This document shows, in pieces, positions 52,735 through 62,094 of a stretch of DNA of 64,000 nucleotides. Position 1 is the first letter of the stretch. Every line of letters starts with the position of its first letter. The DNA lies in the NCBI RefSeq assembly GCF_002834145.1, contig NZ_PHNT01000015.1, positions 34,188-98,187 of the forward strand, read 5' to 3'. Source of the stretch: Roseovarius salinarum (GTDB lineage Bacteria > Pseudomonadota > Alphaproteobacteria > Rhodobacterales > Rhodobacteraceae). A program made the position numbers and the translations under genes. The notes below the pieces were generated by a model. It saw only the letters and a list, made by a program, of their open reading frames with translations. It had not been told where the DNA came from and searched no databases.

Positions 52735-53130
52735 ATGATCGCGACCCATTCGGCAACGGACCTCATCATCGGGTTTCTCGGGCTCTACATGGTCGCCGCC
52801 GCGGCGGGCCTGCTGGCGCGCGAACAGAACGCGGCGCGGATCATGGACGAACTGACGGCACGCCCCGGGCTGCGCTACGTCACCGGTGTCTTCGTCTTCA
52901 CTGTCGGCGCGCTGATCGTCTCGGTGCACAACCTTTGGTCAACGCCGCTGGAGATTCTCGCGTCACTCTTCGGTTGGCTCGCCCTGGCCGAGGGGATCGT
53001 GCTGATCGTCGCGGGCCGGTCGTTCCTGGGCCGGCTGGCGTTGATCCTGCGGCACCCGGTTCTGGTGCGCGTCTACATGGCCGGTGTGCTGGTGCTCGGG
53101 CTGGCGCTTCTTGTGGTCGGGTTCGGCTGA
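52735..53130 (+). CDS. Small integral membrane protein (4 TM)
   Basis: A 131-aa protein with four hydrophobic segments (about 8-28, 46-65, 70-90, 108-129). The text (ATDLIIGFLGLYMVAAAAGL, RYVTGVFVFTVGALIVSVHN, LFGWLALAEGIVLIVAGRSF) has no assignable catalytic motif and is consistent with a small conserved membrane protein family. It ends 4 bp before the PolX gene, indicating co-transcription, but a functional link is not evident. The AGGG near the ATG at 52735 supports this start. Confidence 0.75.
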   Translation: MIATHSATDLIIGFLGLYMVAAAAGLLAREQNAARIMDELTARPGLRYVTGVFVFTVGALIVSVHNLWSTPLEILASLFGWLALAEGIVLIVAGRSFLGRLALILRHPVLVRVYMAGVLVLGLALLVVGFG

Positions 53131-53134
53131 TCCC

Positions 53135-54853
53135 ATGCCCCTGCACAACGCCGAGATCGCCGATCGCCTGAACCGCCTGGCCGCGCTGCTCGAGATCGAG
53201 GGCGCCAACCGCTTCCGCGTGCGCGCCTACCGGAACGCCGCCGGCACCGTCGCCGGGCTGCCGCGCGATGCCGCTGCGATGCTGGCAGACGGCGAGGACC
53301 TGTCGGAGCTGCCCGGCATCGGCGAGGATCTTGCCGGCAAGATCGCCGAGATGGTCGAAACCGGCAGTCTGCAGGCGCTCGACGAGGTCGAGGCCCGCGT
53401 GCCGCCGGGGCTGTTCGAGATGACACGCGTGCCCGGCCTCGGCGCCCGCAAGGTCAAGGCGCTGTACGACGCGCTCGGCCTCGACAGCCTTGACGCGCTG
53501 CGCGAGGCCGCCGATCGCGGGCGCATCCGGCAGGTGCCCGGCTTCGGCGCAAAGTCCGAGGCGAACATCCGGCGCGAACTCGACCGGCTCGAAGGAGAGG
53601 GCGACCGGCTGCGGCTGATCGACGCCGAACACATCGCCGAGCCGCTGATGGCCCATATCCGCGACCTCGATGGCGTGAGCAGGGCCACCGTCGCCGGCAG
53701 CTACCGCCGACGCAAGGAGACGGTGGGCGATCTCGACATCCTCGTCGTCGCCGAGGACGGCGACGCGGTCACGCAAGCGTTCACCGCCTACGAGGAGGTC
53801 GCGCAGATCGTCGGCCGCGGCGCAACGCGCGCCACCGTCGTCCTGCGCTCGGGGTTCAGTGTCGACCTGCGCGTCGTGGCCCCGGAAAGCCATGGCGCCG
53901 CCCTGCACTATTTCACAGGCGCGAAGTCCCACAACATCGCGCTGCGGCGGCGCGCCGTCGCCCGCGGCTGGAAGTTGAACGAATACGGGCTGTTCGACGG
54001 CGACACCCGTATCGCCGGCCGGACCGAGGAAGAGGTCTACGGCAAGCTCGGGCTGCCCTTCATCCCGCCGCTGCTGCGCGAGAACCGCGGCGAGATCGCG
54101 GCGGCGGACGAGGGCAGGTTGCCCAGTTTGGCGGAGCTTTCGGACATCCGCGGCGACCTGCATTGCCACACGACCGCGAGCGATGGAAAGTTCGGCATCC
54201 GCGAGATGGCCGAGGCCGCGCGGGCCCTCGGCTACGGCTACCTCGGCATCACGGACCACTCCCGAAGCCAGACGGTCGCCGGCGGGATGAGCACCGACGA
54301 CCTTGCCGCGCAGATCGACGAGATCGACGCGCTCAACGCCGAGTTTGCCGGGTTCCGCGTCCTGAAATCCTGCGAGGTCGATATCCTCGAGGACGGGCAA
54401 CTGGACTTTCCCGACGACCTGCTGGCGCGGCTGGACTACACGGTATGCTCGGTGCACGGGCGGTTCGACCTGTCGCGCGAGACGCAGACCGAGCGCGTGA
54501 TCCGCGCCATGGACAACCCCAACTTCACGATCCTCGGCCATCCGACCGGGCGGCTGATCAACCGGCGCGCGCCCTTCGATATCGACCTCGACCGGGTGAT
54601 GCGCGCGGCCGCGGATCGCGGCTGTTTCCTGGAACTGAACGCGCAGCCCAGCCGGCTCGATCTTGACGACGCCCGCTGCAAGATGGCGCGCGACATGGGC
54701 CTGAAAATCGCGGTGTCCACCGACGCGCACACCACCGACGGGCTGGAGATGATGCGCTTCGGCGTGGCGCAGGCCGGCAGGGGCTGGCTGGAAGCCGATG
54801 ACATACTCAACACCCGCCCGGTGGCCGCGCTGCTGGAGGCCATGGCGCGGTGA
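53135..54853 (+). CDS. polX: Family X DNA polymerase with C-terminal PHP domain (PolX)
   Basis: A 572-aa DNA repair polymerase. Order of domains: 8-kDa helix-hairpin-helix region (about 1-145, with LSELPGIGEDLAGKIAEMVE and TRVPGLGARKVKALYDALG), Pol-X palm with the nucleotidyltransferase motif SYRRRKETVGDLDILVVAED (GS plus two Asp), then a PHP phosphoesterase from about 335 (RGDLHCHTTASDGKFGIREM, YLGITDHSRSQTV, LKSCEVDIL, TVCSVHGRFDL, GHPTGRLI, STDAHTTDG). All PHP metal ligands are present, so it should combine gap filling with 3'-5' exonuclease or AP-site processing as in Bacillus and Thermus PolX. Spacing to the upstream gene is 4 bp. Confidence 0.92.
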   Translation: MPLHNAEIADRLNRLAALLEIEGANRFRVRAYRNAAGTVAGLPRDAAAMLADGEDLSELPGIGEDLAGKIAEMVETGSLQALDEVEARVPPGLFEMTRVPGLGARKVKALYDALGLDSLDALREAADRGRIRQVPGFGAKSEANIRRELDRLEGEGDRLRLIDAEHIAEPLMAHIRDLDGVSRATVAGSYRRRKETVGDLDILVVAEDGDAVTQAFTAYEEVAQIVGRGATRATVVLRSGFSVDLRVVAPESHGAALHYFTGAKSHNIALRRRAVARGWKLNEYGLFDGDTRIAGRTEEEVYGKLGLPFIPPLLRENRGEIAAADEGRLPSLAELSDIRGDLHCHTTASDGKFGIREMAEAARALGYGYLGITDHSRSQTVAGGMSTDDLAAQIDEIDALNAEFAGFRVLKSCEVDILEDGQLDFPDDLLARLDYTVCSVHGRFDLSRETQTERVIRAMDNPNFTILGHPTGRLINRRAPFDIDLDRVMRAAADRGCFLELNAQPSRLDLDDARCKMARDMGLKIAVSTDAHTTDGLEMMRFGVAQAGRGWLEADDILNTRPVAALLEAMAR

Positions 54854-54945
54854 CCCCGGCGCGGCCCTTGCGCGGGATCAATGCGGGCCGCGCCGCACCA
54901 CGGCAGGATTTCGCCAGCATGTCCACGACAACGACGGAGGAAACG

Positions 54946-55410
54946 ATGCTCACCCTGACGAGCCCCGATTTCAATCCGGGCGAGGACATCCCCGAGCGGT
55001 TCACCTGCGACGGGCAGAACGTCTCTCCCGCCTTCCGCTGGACGGGTGTTCCCGACGGCACGCAGGAGTTGCTCCTGGTTTGTGACGACCCGGACGCGCC
55101 CGGCGGCACCTTCCATCACTGGGCGGCTTACAACATCGCGCCGGACCGGTCATTCCTGCACGCGGGTTTCGGCGCCGAAAGCATTGAGCCGGGCTTCAGG
55201 CAGGCGGTGAACGATTTCGGCAAGCCGGGGTATGCCGGCCCCTGCCCGCCCCGGGGCGACACCCCGCACGCCTATCATTTCCGCCTGAGCGCGCTGCGCG
55301 AGCCGCTGACTTCTGCGGCGCCGGGCGCGTCCTGCATCGAGATCATCGAGCTGGCCCGCCCGCACGTCATCGAGTTCGCGGAGCTTGTCGGCCACTACGC
55401 ACGCGAGTGA
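54946..55410 (+). CDS. PEBP family protein (YbhB/YbcL)
   Basis: A 154-aa phosphatidylethanolamine-binding-like protein. Family text: GEDIPERFTCDGQNVSPAFR, LLVCDDPDAPGGTFHHWAAY, NDFGKPGYAGPCPPRGDTPH and AYHFRLSAL, which together form the anion-binding site (Asp-Pro-Asp-Ala-Pro, His-Trp and the Gly-x-Gly-x-Cys-Pro-Pro). A GGAGG five to seven bases upstream fixes the start at 54946. No signal peptide. Physiological role in bacteria is unsettled. It lies 92 bp after PolX and 163 bp before the sensor kinase. Confidence 0.9.
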   Translation: MLTLTSPDFNPGEDIPERFTCDGQNVSPAFRWTGVPDGTQELLLVCDDPDAPGGTFHHWAAYNIAPDRSFLHAGFGAESIEPGFRQAVNDFGKPGYAGPCPPRGDTPHAYHFRLSALREPLTSAAPGASCIEIIELARPHVIEFAELVGHYARE

Positions 55411-55573
55411 GGCGAATGAAGCGGTGTGGGGCCGCCCCGCACGGCCGCTCGACCGGAAAACCGGCACGTCATCTCGGTGCGCACGGATCGCCCTTCGGGG
55501 GGTCTTGTCTCGGCCGGCGACATGGATTCTACTGGGCGGATCGGGTGTGAACGCCAAGGTGAGACAGGACCGC

Positions 55574-58453
55574 ATGGCCAGTGCCGAGAGGCCGAAGATC
55601 GCGAAGACGGTGGTCCGGACCTTCGTTTATCTCGCCATCGCGGCGGGCGTGCTCGTGATCGCCGTCGTCACGGAACGCGGCGACCGGCGCACCTTCAGGG
55701 ACGAACAGCGCGACGCGGTGCGCGCCCGTCTTCACGACACCGCGGCCGACCTGTCGGCGGATCTGACCGAGAAACTTCTCCTCGCGCGCGGGCTTGCCAG
55801 TGTCGTGCCGATCAAGCCTGACCTCAACCAGGCGGAATTCTCGCGCCTGGCCGAAGAGATGATGCAGAACGACGCGGCGGTGGTGAACATCGCCGCGCAC
55901 CGCAACTACACCATCGAGTACGTGCACCCCTTCGTCGAGAACGCGCATGTCATCGGCACCGACCTGCGCGAGGTGCCGGCGCAGATCGAGGCCGCCCGCA
56001 AGGCACGGCGCACGCAGATGCCCGTCGTGGATGGCCCGGTGGAGCTTCTGCAGGGGCAGCCGGGGCTGATCATACGCGAACCTATCTTCGTGCACGACGG
56101 CAGCCCGGGGGACAGCCCCTTCTGGGGTCTTATCAGTGTCGTCGTCGACGTGGAAAAACTTTTCGAACAGGCCGAAGGCCGGATGCGCGATGCGGGACTC
56201 GAATTCGCCGCGCGCGAATTGCCGGCAGAAGGGACCGGTACATCAGTGTTCCGGGGCCGCGCGGAGGTGTTCGAGCAAGACCCTGTCGTCGGTGAAACGA
56301 AGCTTCCGCAGGGCCAATGGCAGTTCGCGGCCGTCCCGGTCGGCGGTTGGGCCACCCATGTTCCGGGCGTTTGGCAGACGCGCGGCTTTTTCGCCACGCT
56401 GGGCATCGCGGCCCTTCTGCTGGCGTGGTACCTGTTCCGCCTTCAGACCGCGCGGCAAATGGCCCATACGCAGCTGACCTCGGCGGTCGAGGTGATGGCG
56501 GACGGCTTCGTCATCTACGACGAGGACGATCGCCTTGTCACCTGCAATCAGAAATACAAGGAAATCTACGACAAGAGCGCACCCGCGATGGTGCCGGGCG
56601 AGAGTTTCGAGAACATCCTGCGCTACGGCCTGAGGCATGGCCAGTACGCGGAGGCCGAGGGCCGCGAGGAGGAATGGCTGGCCGAGCGGCTGCACGAGCA
56701 CCGCAAGGCGAACAGCACCGTCGAACAGAAGCTCGGCGACGGGCGCTGGCTGCGCATCCTCGAACGCAAGACGCCCGAAGGGGGGCGCGTGGGCATCCGC
56801 ATCGACATCACCGAACAGGTGCAGAGCCGCGAGCGGGCCGAACGGGCCGAACGGCGCCTGAAGGACGCGATCGAGGCGTTGCCAGCCGGGTTCTGGTGGT
56901 TCGATGCCGACGACAGGCTCGTGATGGTGAACGGAACGGGCCGCGCGCAGCTTTCCAAGGTTGCACATCTCGCTCATCCCGGCGCGCGGTATGCCGACAT
57001 CGTGCGCGAGGGCGTGCGAACCGGCCAGTACGCCGATATCGAGGGCCGCGAGGAGGAATGGATTTCGGGCACCCTTGACCTGCGCAAGCAGGATGCCAGC
57101 GTGCGCGACCTCAAGCTGGGCAACGGGCGGTGGCTGCGCGCCTACGACCAGCGCACCAGCGACGGCGGGCTCGTCGGCTTTCGCATCGACATCACGCAAA
57201 GCAAGCGCTACGAGGAATTGCTCAAGAACTCCAACGCCGAACTCACGGCCGCCCTCGCCGCGCGCGAGGCTGCCGAGAAGCGGTTCGAGGATCTTTCCGA
57301 CATCGCCACGGAATGGTTCTGGGAACAGGACGCGGACTTGCGGTTCTGCTATTTTTCCAAGGGGTTCCAGCGCAGCACCGGGATCGATCCCGATGACCTG
57401 CTCGGCCGGAGGCGCACCGATTTCTCGGCACATGACGACCTTTCGGCACGGCAGGACGACATGGCCGTGCTGCTCGAGAAACTGGAGGCGCGCGAACCCT
57501 TCGACAACCTGATCTACCAGGCGGACAACGTGCGCGGCACCCAGATGTGGGTCCGCACCAGCGGTCGGCCCATCTTCGACGCGAACGGCCAGTTCAAGGG
57601 GTACCGCGGTGTCGCGGCGGACGTGACCCCGCTTTACGAGGCATTGCAGCAGGCCCAGCAGGCCAACCGCGCTAAGACCGAATTCCTGAACGTCATCAGC
57701 CACGAGCTGCGCACGCCGTTGACGGTGATCCTGGGCTACAACGCCTTCCTGGCCAATCCGACGGTGCTTCCGGCCGTTCAGACCGTCCGCGCGCAAATGG
57801 CGGAGGCGGGCGATGCGCAGGCCGACGCCTGCGAGGCGGCCATCGTGGAAATCCAGGGTTATGCCTGCAAGATCAAGGACTCCGGCGAGCAACTCATGCA
57901 CCTGATCGAGGACGTGCTCGACGTCGCCCGCATCGAGGCCCGGACCATCCGCATCGAACCCGACCGCGTCGCCGCCGCGCAGACCGCGCAGCGGGTTGCA
58001 TCGCAGTTGCAGGGGCTGGCCGCGGAAAAGGCGCTGGAACTGCGTGTGGAGGTGGACGATTTCGACGTCTACTGCGACGACCGGCGCCTGGAACAGGTCT
58101 TCATGAACCTGTTGAACAACGCCATCAAGTTCACGGAAAACGGCTGGGTTCGGATCAAGGCCGAACGGCAAGGGCCGGACGTCGTGTTCCACGTGGAAGA
58201 CACCGGCGAGGGCATCCCCGACGATCAACTGGACCGGATCTTCGAGCAATTCAGCCAGGTCGACAGCTCCAGCACGCGCAACACCGGCGGCGTGGGGCTG
58301 GGGCTGACGATCACGAAATCGCTGGTGGAACTGCAGGGCGGCTGGATCCGCGCGACCAACCGGACCGGCGGCGGCAGCGTCTTTACCTTCGCCCTTCCGG
58401 CGTGGGACGAAAGCCGCTCGCAAGGCACGGCCCCGACAACACGGTCGGCCTGA
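55574..58453 (+). CDS. Sensor histidine kinase with CHASE and three PAS domains
   Basis: A 959-aa membrane kinase. TM1 about 14-33, periplasmic CHASE-like sensor about 40-255 (RGLASVVPIKPDLNQAEFSR, VVNIAAHRNYTIEYVHPF), TM2 about 270-290, then two PAS_7-type repeats that share a GREEEW element (EGREEEWLAERLHEHRK and EGREEEWISGTLDLRK), a third PAS (TEWFWEQDADLRFCYFSKGF), and the kinase core: H-box FLNVISHELRTPLTVILGYN, N-box MNLLNNAIKFTENGWV, G-boxes VEDTGEGIPDD and GGVGLGLTITKSLVELQGG. It has no receiver domain, so it should phosphorylate a separate regulator, perhaps the nearby CheY-like protein. Start at 55574 preferred (AGGA upstream); a GTG slightly upstream is possible. Confidence 0.88.
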   Translation: MASAERPKIAKTVVRTFVYLAIAAGVLVIAVVTERGDRRTFRDEQRDAVRARLHDTAADLSADLTEKLLLARGLASVVPIKPDLNQAEFSRLAEEMMQNDAAVVNIAAHRNYTIEYVHPFVENAHVIGTDLREVPAQIEAARKARRTQMPVVDGPVELLQGQPGLIIREPIFVHDGSPGDSPFWGLISVVVDVEKLFEQAEGRMRDAGLEFAARELPAEGTGTSVFRGRAEVFEQDPVVGETKLPQGQWQFAAVPVGGWATHVPGVWQTRGFFATLGIAALLLAWYLFRLQTARQMAHTQLTSAVEVMADGFVIYDEDDRLVTCNQKYKEIYDKSAPAMVPGESFENILRYGLRHGQYAEAEGREEEWLAERLHEHRKANSTVEQKLGDGRWLRILERKTPEGGRVGIRIDITEQVQSRERAERAERRLKDAIEALPAGFWWFDADDRLVMVNGTGRAQLSKVAHLAHPGARYADIVREGVRTGQYADIEGREEEWISGTLDLRKQDASVRDLKLGNGRWLRAYDQRTSDGGLVGFRIDITQSKRYEELLKNSNAELTAALAAREAAEKRFEDLSDIATEWFWEQDADLRFCYFSKGFQRSTGIDPDDLLGRRRTDFSAHDDLSARQDDMAVLLEKLEAREPFDNLIYQADNVRGTQMWVRTSGRPIFDANGQFKGYRGVAADVTPLYEALQQAQQANRAKTEFLNVISHELRTPLTVILGYNAFLANPTVLPAVQTVRAQMAEAGDAQADACEAAIVEIQGYACKIKDSGEQLMHLIEDVLDVARIEARTIRIEPDRVAAAQTAQRVASQLQGLAAEKALELRVEVDDFDVYCDDRRLEQVFMNLLNNAIKFTENGWVRIKAERQGPDVVFHVEDTGEGIPDDQLDRIFEQFSQVDSSSTRNTGGVGLGLTITKSLVELQGGWIRATNRTGGGSVFTFALPAWDESRSQGTAPTTRSA

Positions 58454-58501
58454 CCTGCCGCGCCGACCCGGCTGCGCGCACCGGATCTGTCGCAACGTCG
58501 C

Positions 58502-58554
58502 CACAATAATGCCTTGTCGTCAGCCCGACTTACATGGGCTTCGGCATTATTGTG
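58502..58554. repeat. Perfect AT-rich 12-bp inverted repeat with nested stem
   Basis: CACAATAATGCC (58502-58513) and GGCATTATTGTG (58543-58554) are perfect reverse complements separated by 29 bp, and the loop holds another 5-bp stem, AGCCC (58522-58526) with GGGCT (58536-58540). It lies in the 255-bp gap between the two sensor kinase genes, about 155 bp ahead of the second one. No U-run follows, so it may be a pair of operators or a structured leader rather than a terminator. Confidence 0.75.
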
Positions 58555-58708
58555 ACGCAATCTTCGTGCATTGAGATATGGTAACGTACCAGGATTTTGC
58601 GTCTCGGGAGGGGCCGGCCAATCCGGGCAGGGCCGAAGCGCGCATCGGCGCCAGGGCCGCGCCGATCCGGCTTTGCCCTGCCGAGAGGAAGGAATTTGAG
58701 GTTTCGCC

Positions 58709-60325
58709 ATGTGGCTTGCGAGCGGTATCGCGACCGGCATCGGGATCATAATCATTACCGTTCTGTTCCTTGCGTATCTGCGCAGCAGGGAAGCCGCGCA
58801 ACTGCGCAAGAAGCTCCTGCAGGGCCAGCGGCTGGAACTGGCGTTCCAGGAACGGGCGCTCAACGAACATTCCCTCGTCACGGTCACGGATACCAACGGC
58901 GTCATCCGCGACGTGAACGAGGGGTTCCTGAAAACCTTCGGATACACCCGAGACCAGGTCATCGGACGTCTCCACCGGGATCTCCACCCCGAATGGGACC
59001 GCCAGACATCGGACCGGATTCGACGGGTGACGCGGCGCGGCGAGATCTGGTCGGGTGACACCTATCTGCTGCGCGGCGACGGGAGCGTCGCGACGACGCA
59101 GTGCACCGTCGTGCCCATGGTTGACGAGTCGCGCCGGCACGTGAAGAACATCACGATGCGCACGGACGTGACCGAACAGCGCGAGCAAGACGCGCAGGAG
59201 CTCATGAAGGCGGCCTTCGGCAAGCTCAGCGCCTTCGCGATCATCTGCAAGCCGCATTCCGGCCGCGTGTGCTACATCAACGACGTCGCGCTGGAGCAGA
59301 TGGGCTGGGATCGCGCGGAATCCGCGACGAAAACGATCCGGGACATGGGGTTCGATCTGGATGCGTTGCGCCTGGCCGAGATCGGCCAGGAGCTGATCGA
59401 GAACCCCGACCGCTCCATGACGCTGGACCTCAGCCGGAACGGCCGGTTCTACGAGGCGCAACTCTACACCCTGTTCATGGGGCAGGGCCAGCCCCGGATC
59501 CTGGCGATCGTGCGCGACGTTTCGCAGACCAAGGAAGCGGAGCGCGAGAAGAAGGAGCTTCTTTCCGTCATCACGCATGAACTGCGCACACCGCTTACCA
59601 ACATCAAGGGGTCGCTGGGGCTGGTGCGGTCCGGCCAGGTCGGCGAGATGAGCCGCGAGATCAGCGACCTGGTCGGGATCGCGGAAAGCAACAGCGAACG
59701 CATGCTGTCGCTGGTGAACGATCTTCTGGACATAGAGAAGATCGCGGCCGAGGGCGGCTGCACCGATCCCGAGCCCGTGGATATCCCGACTCTGCTCGAT
59801 GACGTCGTGCGCAGCCACCAGGGCTACGGCGTGGAACTCGACGTGAGCTTCCAGGACCTGACCCGGGAAACCGGGCTGAAGGTGATGGGCGACTATCGGC
59901 GTTTGAGCCAGGTGTTGTCGAACCTGATGTCCAACGCAGCCAAGTTTTCCCACCAAGGCGGCAATGTCGAGCTGAAAGCCACCAGCGACGGAAAGGATGT
60001 CGAGATCTCGGTGCGCGACTACGGTCCCGGCATCCCCGAAGACGCGCAAGCGACGCTATTCGACCGCTTCAAGCAGGCGCGCCAGCCCGGCAACAGCAAG
60101 GTCAACGCGTCGGGTCTCGGACTGAGCATCGCGCGCGACATCGTCGAACACCACGGCGGCACGATCACGTTCAGCACGCAGCACGGCAAGGGCACGACGT
60201 TCTATGTCCTGCTGCCCAGGCTGACGGCCGACACCATCGAAGCACCCGCGCGGCCGCGGCAGTCGCGGGCCATACCCGCCCCGGCGCCCGAATTGGCGCT
60301 TGGCGGTACCGAAGCGTCGAAATAG
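58709..60325 (+). CDS. PAS-domain sensor histidine kinase
   Basis: A 538-aa kinase. A single N-terminal membrane helix (about 4-24: IATGIGIIIITVLFLAYL) is followed by a coiled-coil linker, PAS 1 (about 55-155: HSLVTVTDTNGVIRDVNEGF, then TFGYTRDQVIGRLHRDLHP), PAS 2 (about 170-275) and a kinase core with H-box LLSVITHELRTPLTNIKGSL, N-box LSNLMSNAAKFSHQG and G-boxes VRDYGPGIPEDAQ and ASGLGLSIARDIVEHHGG. It has no receiver domain of its own; the CheY-like gene begins 9 bp downstream and is presumably its partner. Confidence 0.9.
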   Translation: MWLASGIATGIGIIIITVLFLAYLRSREAAQLRKKLLQGQRLELAFQERALNEHSLVTVTDTNGVIRDVNEGFLKTFGYTRDQVIGRLHRDLHPEWDRQTSDRIRRVTRRGEIWSGDTYLLRGDGSVATTQCTVVPMVDESRRHVKNITMRTDVTEQREQDAQELMKAAFGKLSAFAIICKPHSGRVCYINDVALEQMGWDRAESATKTIRDMGFDLDALRLAEIGQELIENPDRSMTLDLSRNGRFYEAQLYTLFMGQGQPRILAIVRDVSQTKEAEREKKELLSVITHELRTPLTNIKGSLGLVRSGQVGEMSREISDLVGIAESNSERMLSLVNDLLDIEKIAAEGGCTDPEPVDIPTLLDDVVRSHQGYGVELDVSFQDLTRETGLKVMGDYRRLSQVLSNLMSNAAKFSHQGGNVELKATSDGKDVEISVRDYGPGIPEDAQATLFDRFKQARQPGNSKVNASGLGLSIARDIVEHHGGTITFSTQHGKGTTFYVLLPRLTADTIEAPARPRQSRAIPAPAPELALGGTEASK

Positions 60326-60334
60326 TGTGACCCC

Positions 60335-60724
60335 ATGCGCGAACTGAACAGAATACTCCACGTCGAGGACGATCCCGACATCCTGAAGATCGCGAAAATG
60401 TCCCTGGAAATGGTCGGCGGTTTCGCCCTGGCGCAATACGAGCGCGGCCAGGAGGCGATCGAGAGCGCGGAAGCCTTTGCGCCCGATCTCGTTCTTCTGG
60501 ACGTGATGATGCCCGACCTTGACGGCGAAGAGACGATGGTGCGTCTGCGCGCCATCGACACGCTGGCCCAGACTCCCGTCGTGTTCATGACGGCGAAGGC
60601 ATCGCAGGAGAACCACGAAAGATTGCGCAGCCTGGGTGCGCTGGACGTGATCGTGAAGCCGTTCGACCCGATGGCCCTGCCCGACCAACTCAAGGAGATC
60701 TGGCGCCGTCAGGCCGATGCTTGA
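60335..60724 (+). CDS. Single-domain (CheY-like) response regulator
   Basis: A 129-aa receiver domain with no output domain: acidic pair HVEDDPD (about 11-13), phospho-acceptor Asp56 in LVLLDVMMPDLDG, Thr/Ala in VVFMTAKAS and Lys in IVKPFDPM. It follows the PAS kinase by 9 bp and must pass its phosphate on by protein contact, most plausibly to the Hpt protein encoded 45 bp away on the other strand. Confidence 0.92.
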   Translation: MRELNRILHVEDDPDILKIAKMSLEMVGGFALAQYERGQEAIESAEAFAPDLVLLDVMMPDLDGEETMVRLRAIDTLAQTPVVFMTAKASQENHERLRSLGALDVIVKPFDPMALPDQLKEIWRRQADA

Positions 60725-60769
60725 GCAAGGGACACGACCGGCATTGCCGGCGCCGCGACCGGCGGGATA

Positions 60770-61126
60770 TCAAAAGGCCGCCTCGTCGGCGGCCTGTTCG
60801 AGCATATCGAGCAAGTTTTCGAGTTGCTGCAGCGTGGCTTGGGCAGGACGGCACTCGCCCTCGCGCAGCGCTCGGTTCATGCCCGTCTCGACCGAGCGCG
60901 CCATGTCGCCGATCCGGGCAAACCCGGTCATGCCGGCCACGCCGGCGATCTTGTGCACCCTGTGGGCCAGTTCCCGCAATGCCGAACCCGGGCGCGGCCC
61001 AGCCTCCAGATGCTTCTTCAGTTCCTCGATCTCGTTCACGGTGGAAATGAGCGAGTCGACGAAGCGGGCGCGGGTATCGGCGATCGCGGCCGACAGTTCG
61101 CTGGGCATCGCGTCTGCATGTGCCAT
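60770..61126 (-). CDS. Hpt-domain histidine phosphotransfer protein
   Basis: A 118-aa all-helical protein with one Hpt domain. The phospho-accepting residue is His58 in LAHRVHKIAGVAGMTGFARI. The ATG at 61126 is preceded by AAGGAG with a five-base spacer; a TTG 15 bases upstream is less likely. It lies 17 bp downstream of the REC-degenerate-GGDEF gene in the same operon, and convergent to the CheY-like gene, so it is placed to shuttle phosphate between the two receivers. Confidence 0.85.
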   Translation of the reverse strand: MAHADAMPSELSAAIADTRARFVDSLISTVNEIEELKKHLEAGPRPGSALRELAHRVHKIAGVAGMTGFARIGDMARSVETGMNRALREGECRPAQATLQQLENLLDMLEQAADEAAF

Positions 61127-61143
61127 GCAGTCTCCTTCCAACT

Positions 61144-62094
61144 CTATCCGGCCTCCTGCAGGGCCGTCTCGCCACTGTGGACCTGCGCCGCGTTCACGGC
61201 GCGATTCAGGATCATCTTGGCATTGCTGCCGAACAGCGAGCCAAGGGTCTGCGGGCCGACTGTAACATGGGTCGGCATCGGCTTGCCATTGCTGTCCACA
61301 AGCTCGTAATCGTCCAGCGTCACCTGGATGCGCTCCTGCATCTCCTCCGTCGACAGTCGGTTCACGCGCGGCACGACCGCGACGTAGCTGCCGAAGCCGA
61401 GATAGGACAGCATCGCCTCTGTGCCGTCGAGGCTCGAGAAGATCGCGTCGGCCACGTCGGTGAGCAGGTAGAAGAAATCGGTCGGGGTCGTGCGGTTGTA
61501 ATGGTCAGTGATCCCGTTGATCTGGAACCCGATCGCGGCGCTCTTGAACATCCCGATGTGCGACAGCTGAAGCATGTAGTTCTCGAGCTGGACGGCCCCG
61601 ATGAACCCGGGCACGTCGCGGATCAGCACCGGCTCGGACAGCGGAAAGCTCAGATCCTTGTCAAGCTGGCTTTTCAGCGTCTGTGCCGCGAAGGCCTTGT
61701 CGGCACTGCGCCGCTGTTCGACGAAAAGCATGTTCGCCACCCGAATACGCGCGCCAAGCTCGGTGATGTCGAAGGGCTTGGTCACGTAATCCGTGGCACC
61801 GTTCGCGAAGGACTGATGGATCGCCTGCTTTTCCTTCACGGCCGTCAGCATGATGATCGGCGTGTTCTCGTAAAGCGGAATGGAGCGGATGCGGCTGCAC
61901 AGCTCGATCCCGTCCATGCCCGGCATCATGATGTCGAGCAGGAAGCATTCGAACGGCTCCGGCGCGGCGTCGATCTTCTCCAGCGCGTCCTGCGCGCTCT
62001 GGGCAAAGGTCAACTCGTCGTATCCCAACCCCCGCAAGGAGCCGTCGAGGAAACGAATGATCATGTCGTCGTCGTCAACCGCAAGTATCTTCAT
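61144..62094 (-). CDS. Receiver domain fused to a degenerate GGDEF-like domain
   Basis: A 316-aa protein. The receiver (1-120) has VDDDD, phospho-acceptor Asp54 in CFLLDIMMPGMDG, Thr in IIMLTAVKE and Lys in VTKPFDITE. After a helical linker (about 125-160) comes a domain whose secondary-structure rhythm and the stretch AMLSYLGFGSYVAVVPRVN resemble a GGDEF domain, but the catalytic GG(D/E)EF loop is replaced by LGFGSY and other active-site residues are not evident. It therefore should not make cyclic-di-GMP and probably acts by protein contact. Co-transcribed with the Hpt gene. Confidence 0.75.
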   Translation of the reverse strand: MKILAVDDDDMIIRFLDGSLRGLGYDELTFAQSAQDALEKIDAAPEPFECFLLDIMMPGMDGIELCSRIRSIPLYENTPIIMLTAVKEKQAIHQSFANGATDYVTKPFDITELGARIRVANMLFVEQRRSADKAFAAQTLKSQLDKDLSFPLSEPVLIRDVPGFIGAVQLENYMLQLSHIGMFKSAAIGFQINGITDHYNRTTPTDFFYLLTDVADAIFSSLDGTEAMLSYLGFGSYVAVVPRVNRLSTEEMQERIQVTLDDYELVDSNGKPMPTHVTVGPQTLGSLFGSNAKMILNRAVNAAQVHSGETALQEAG

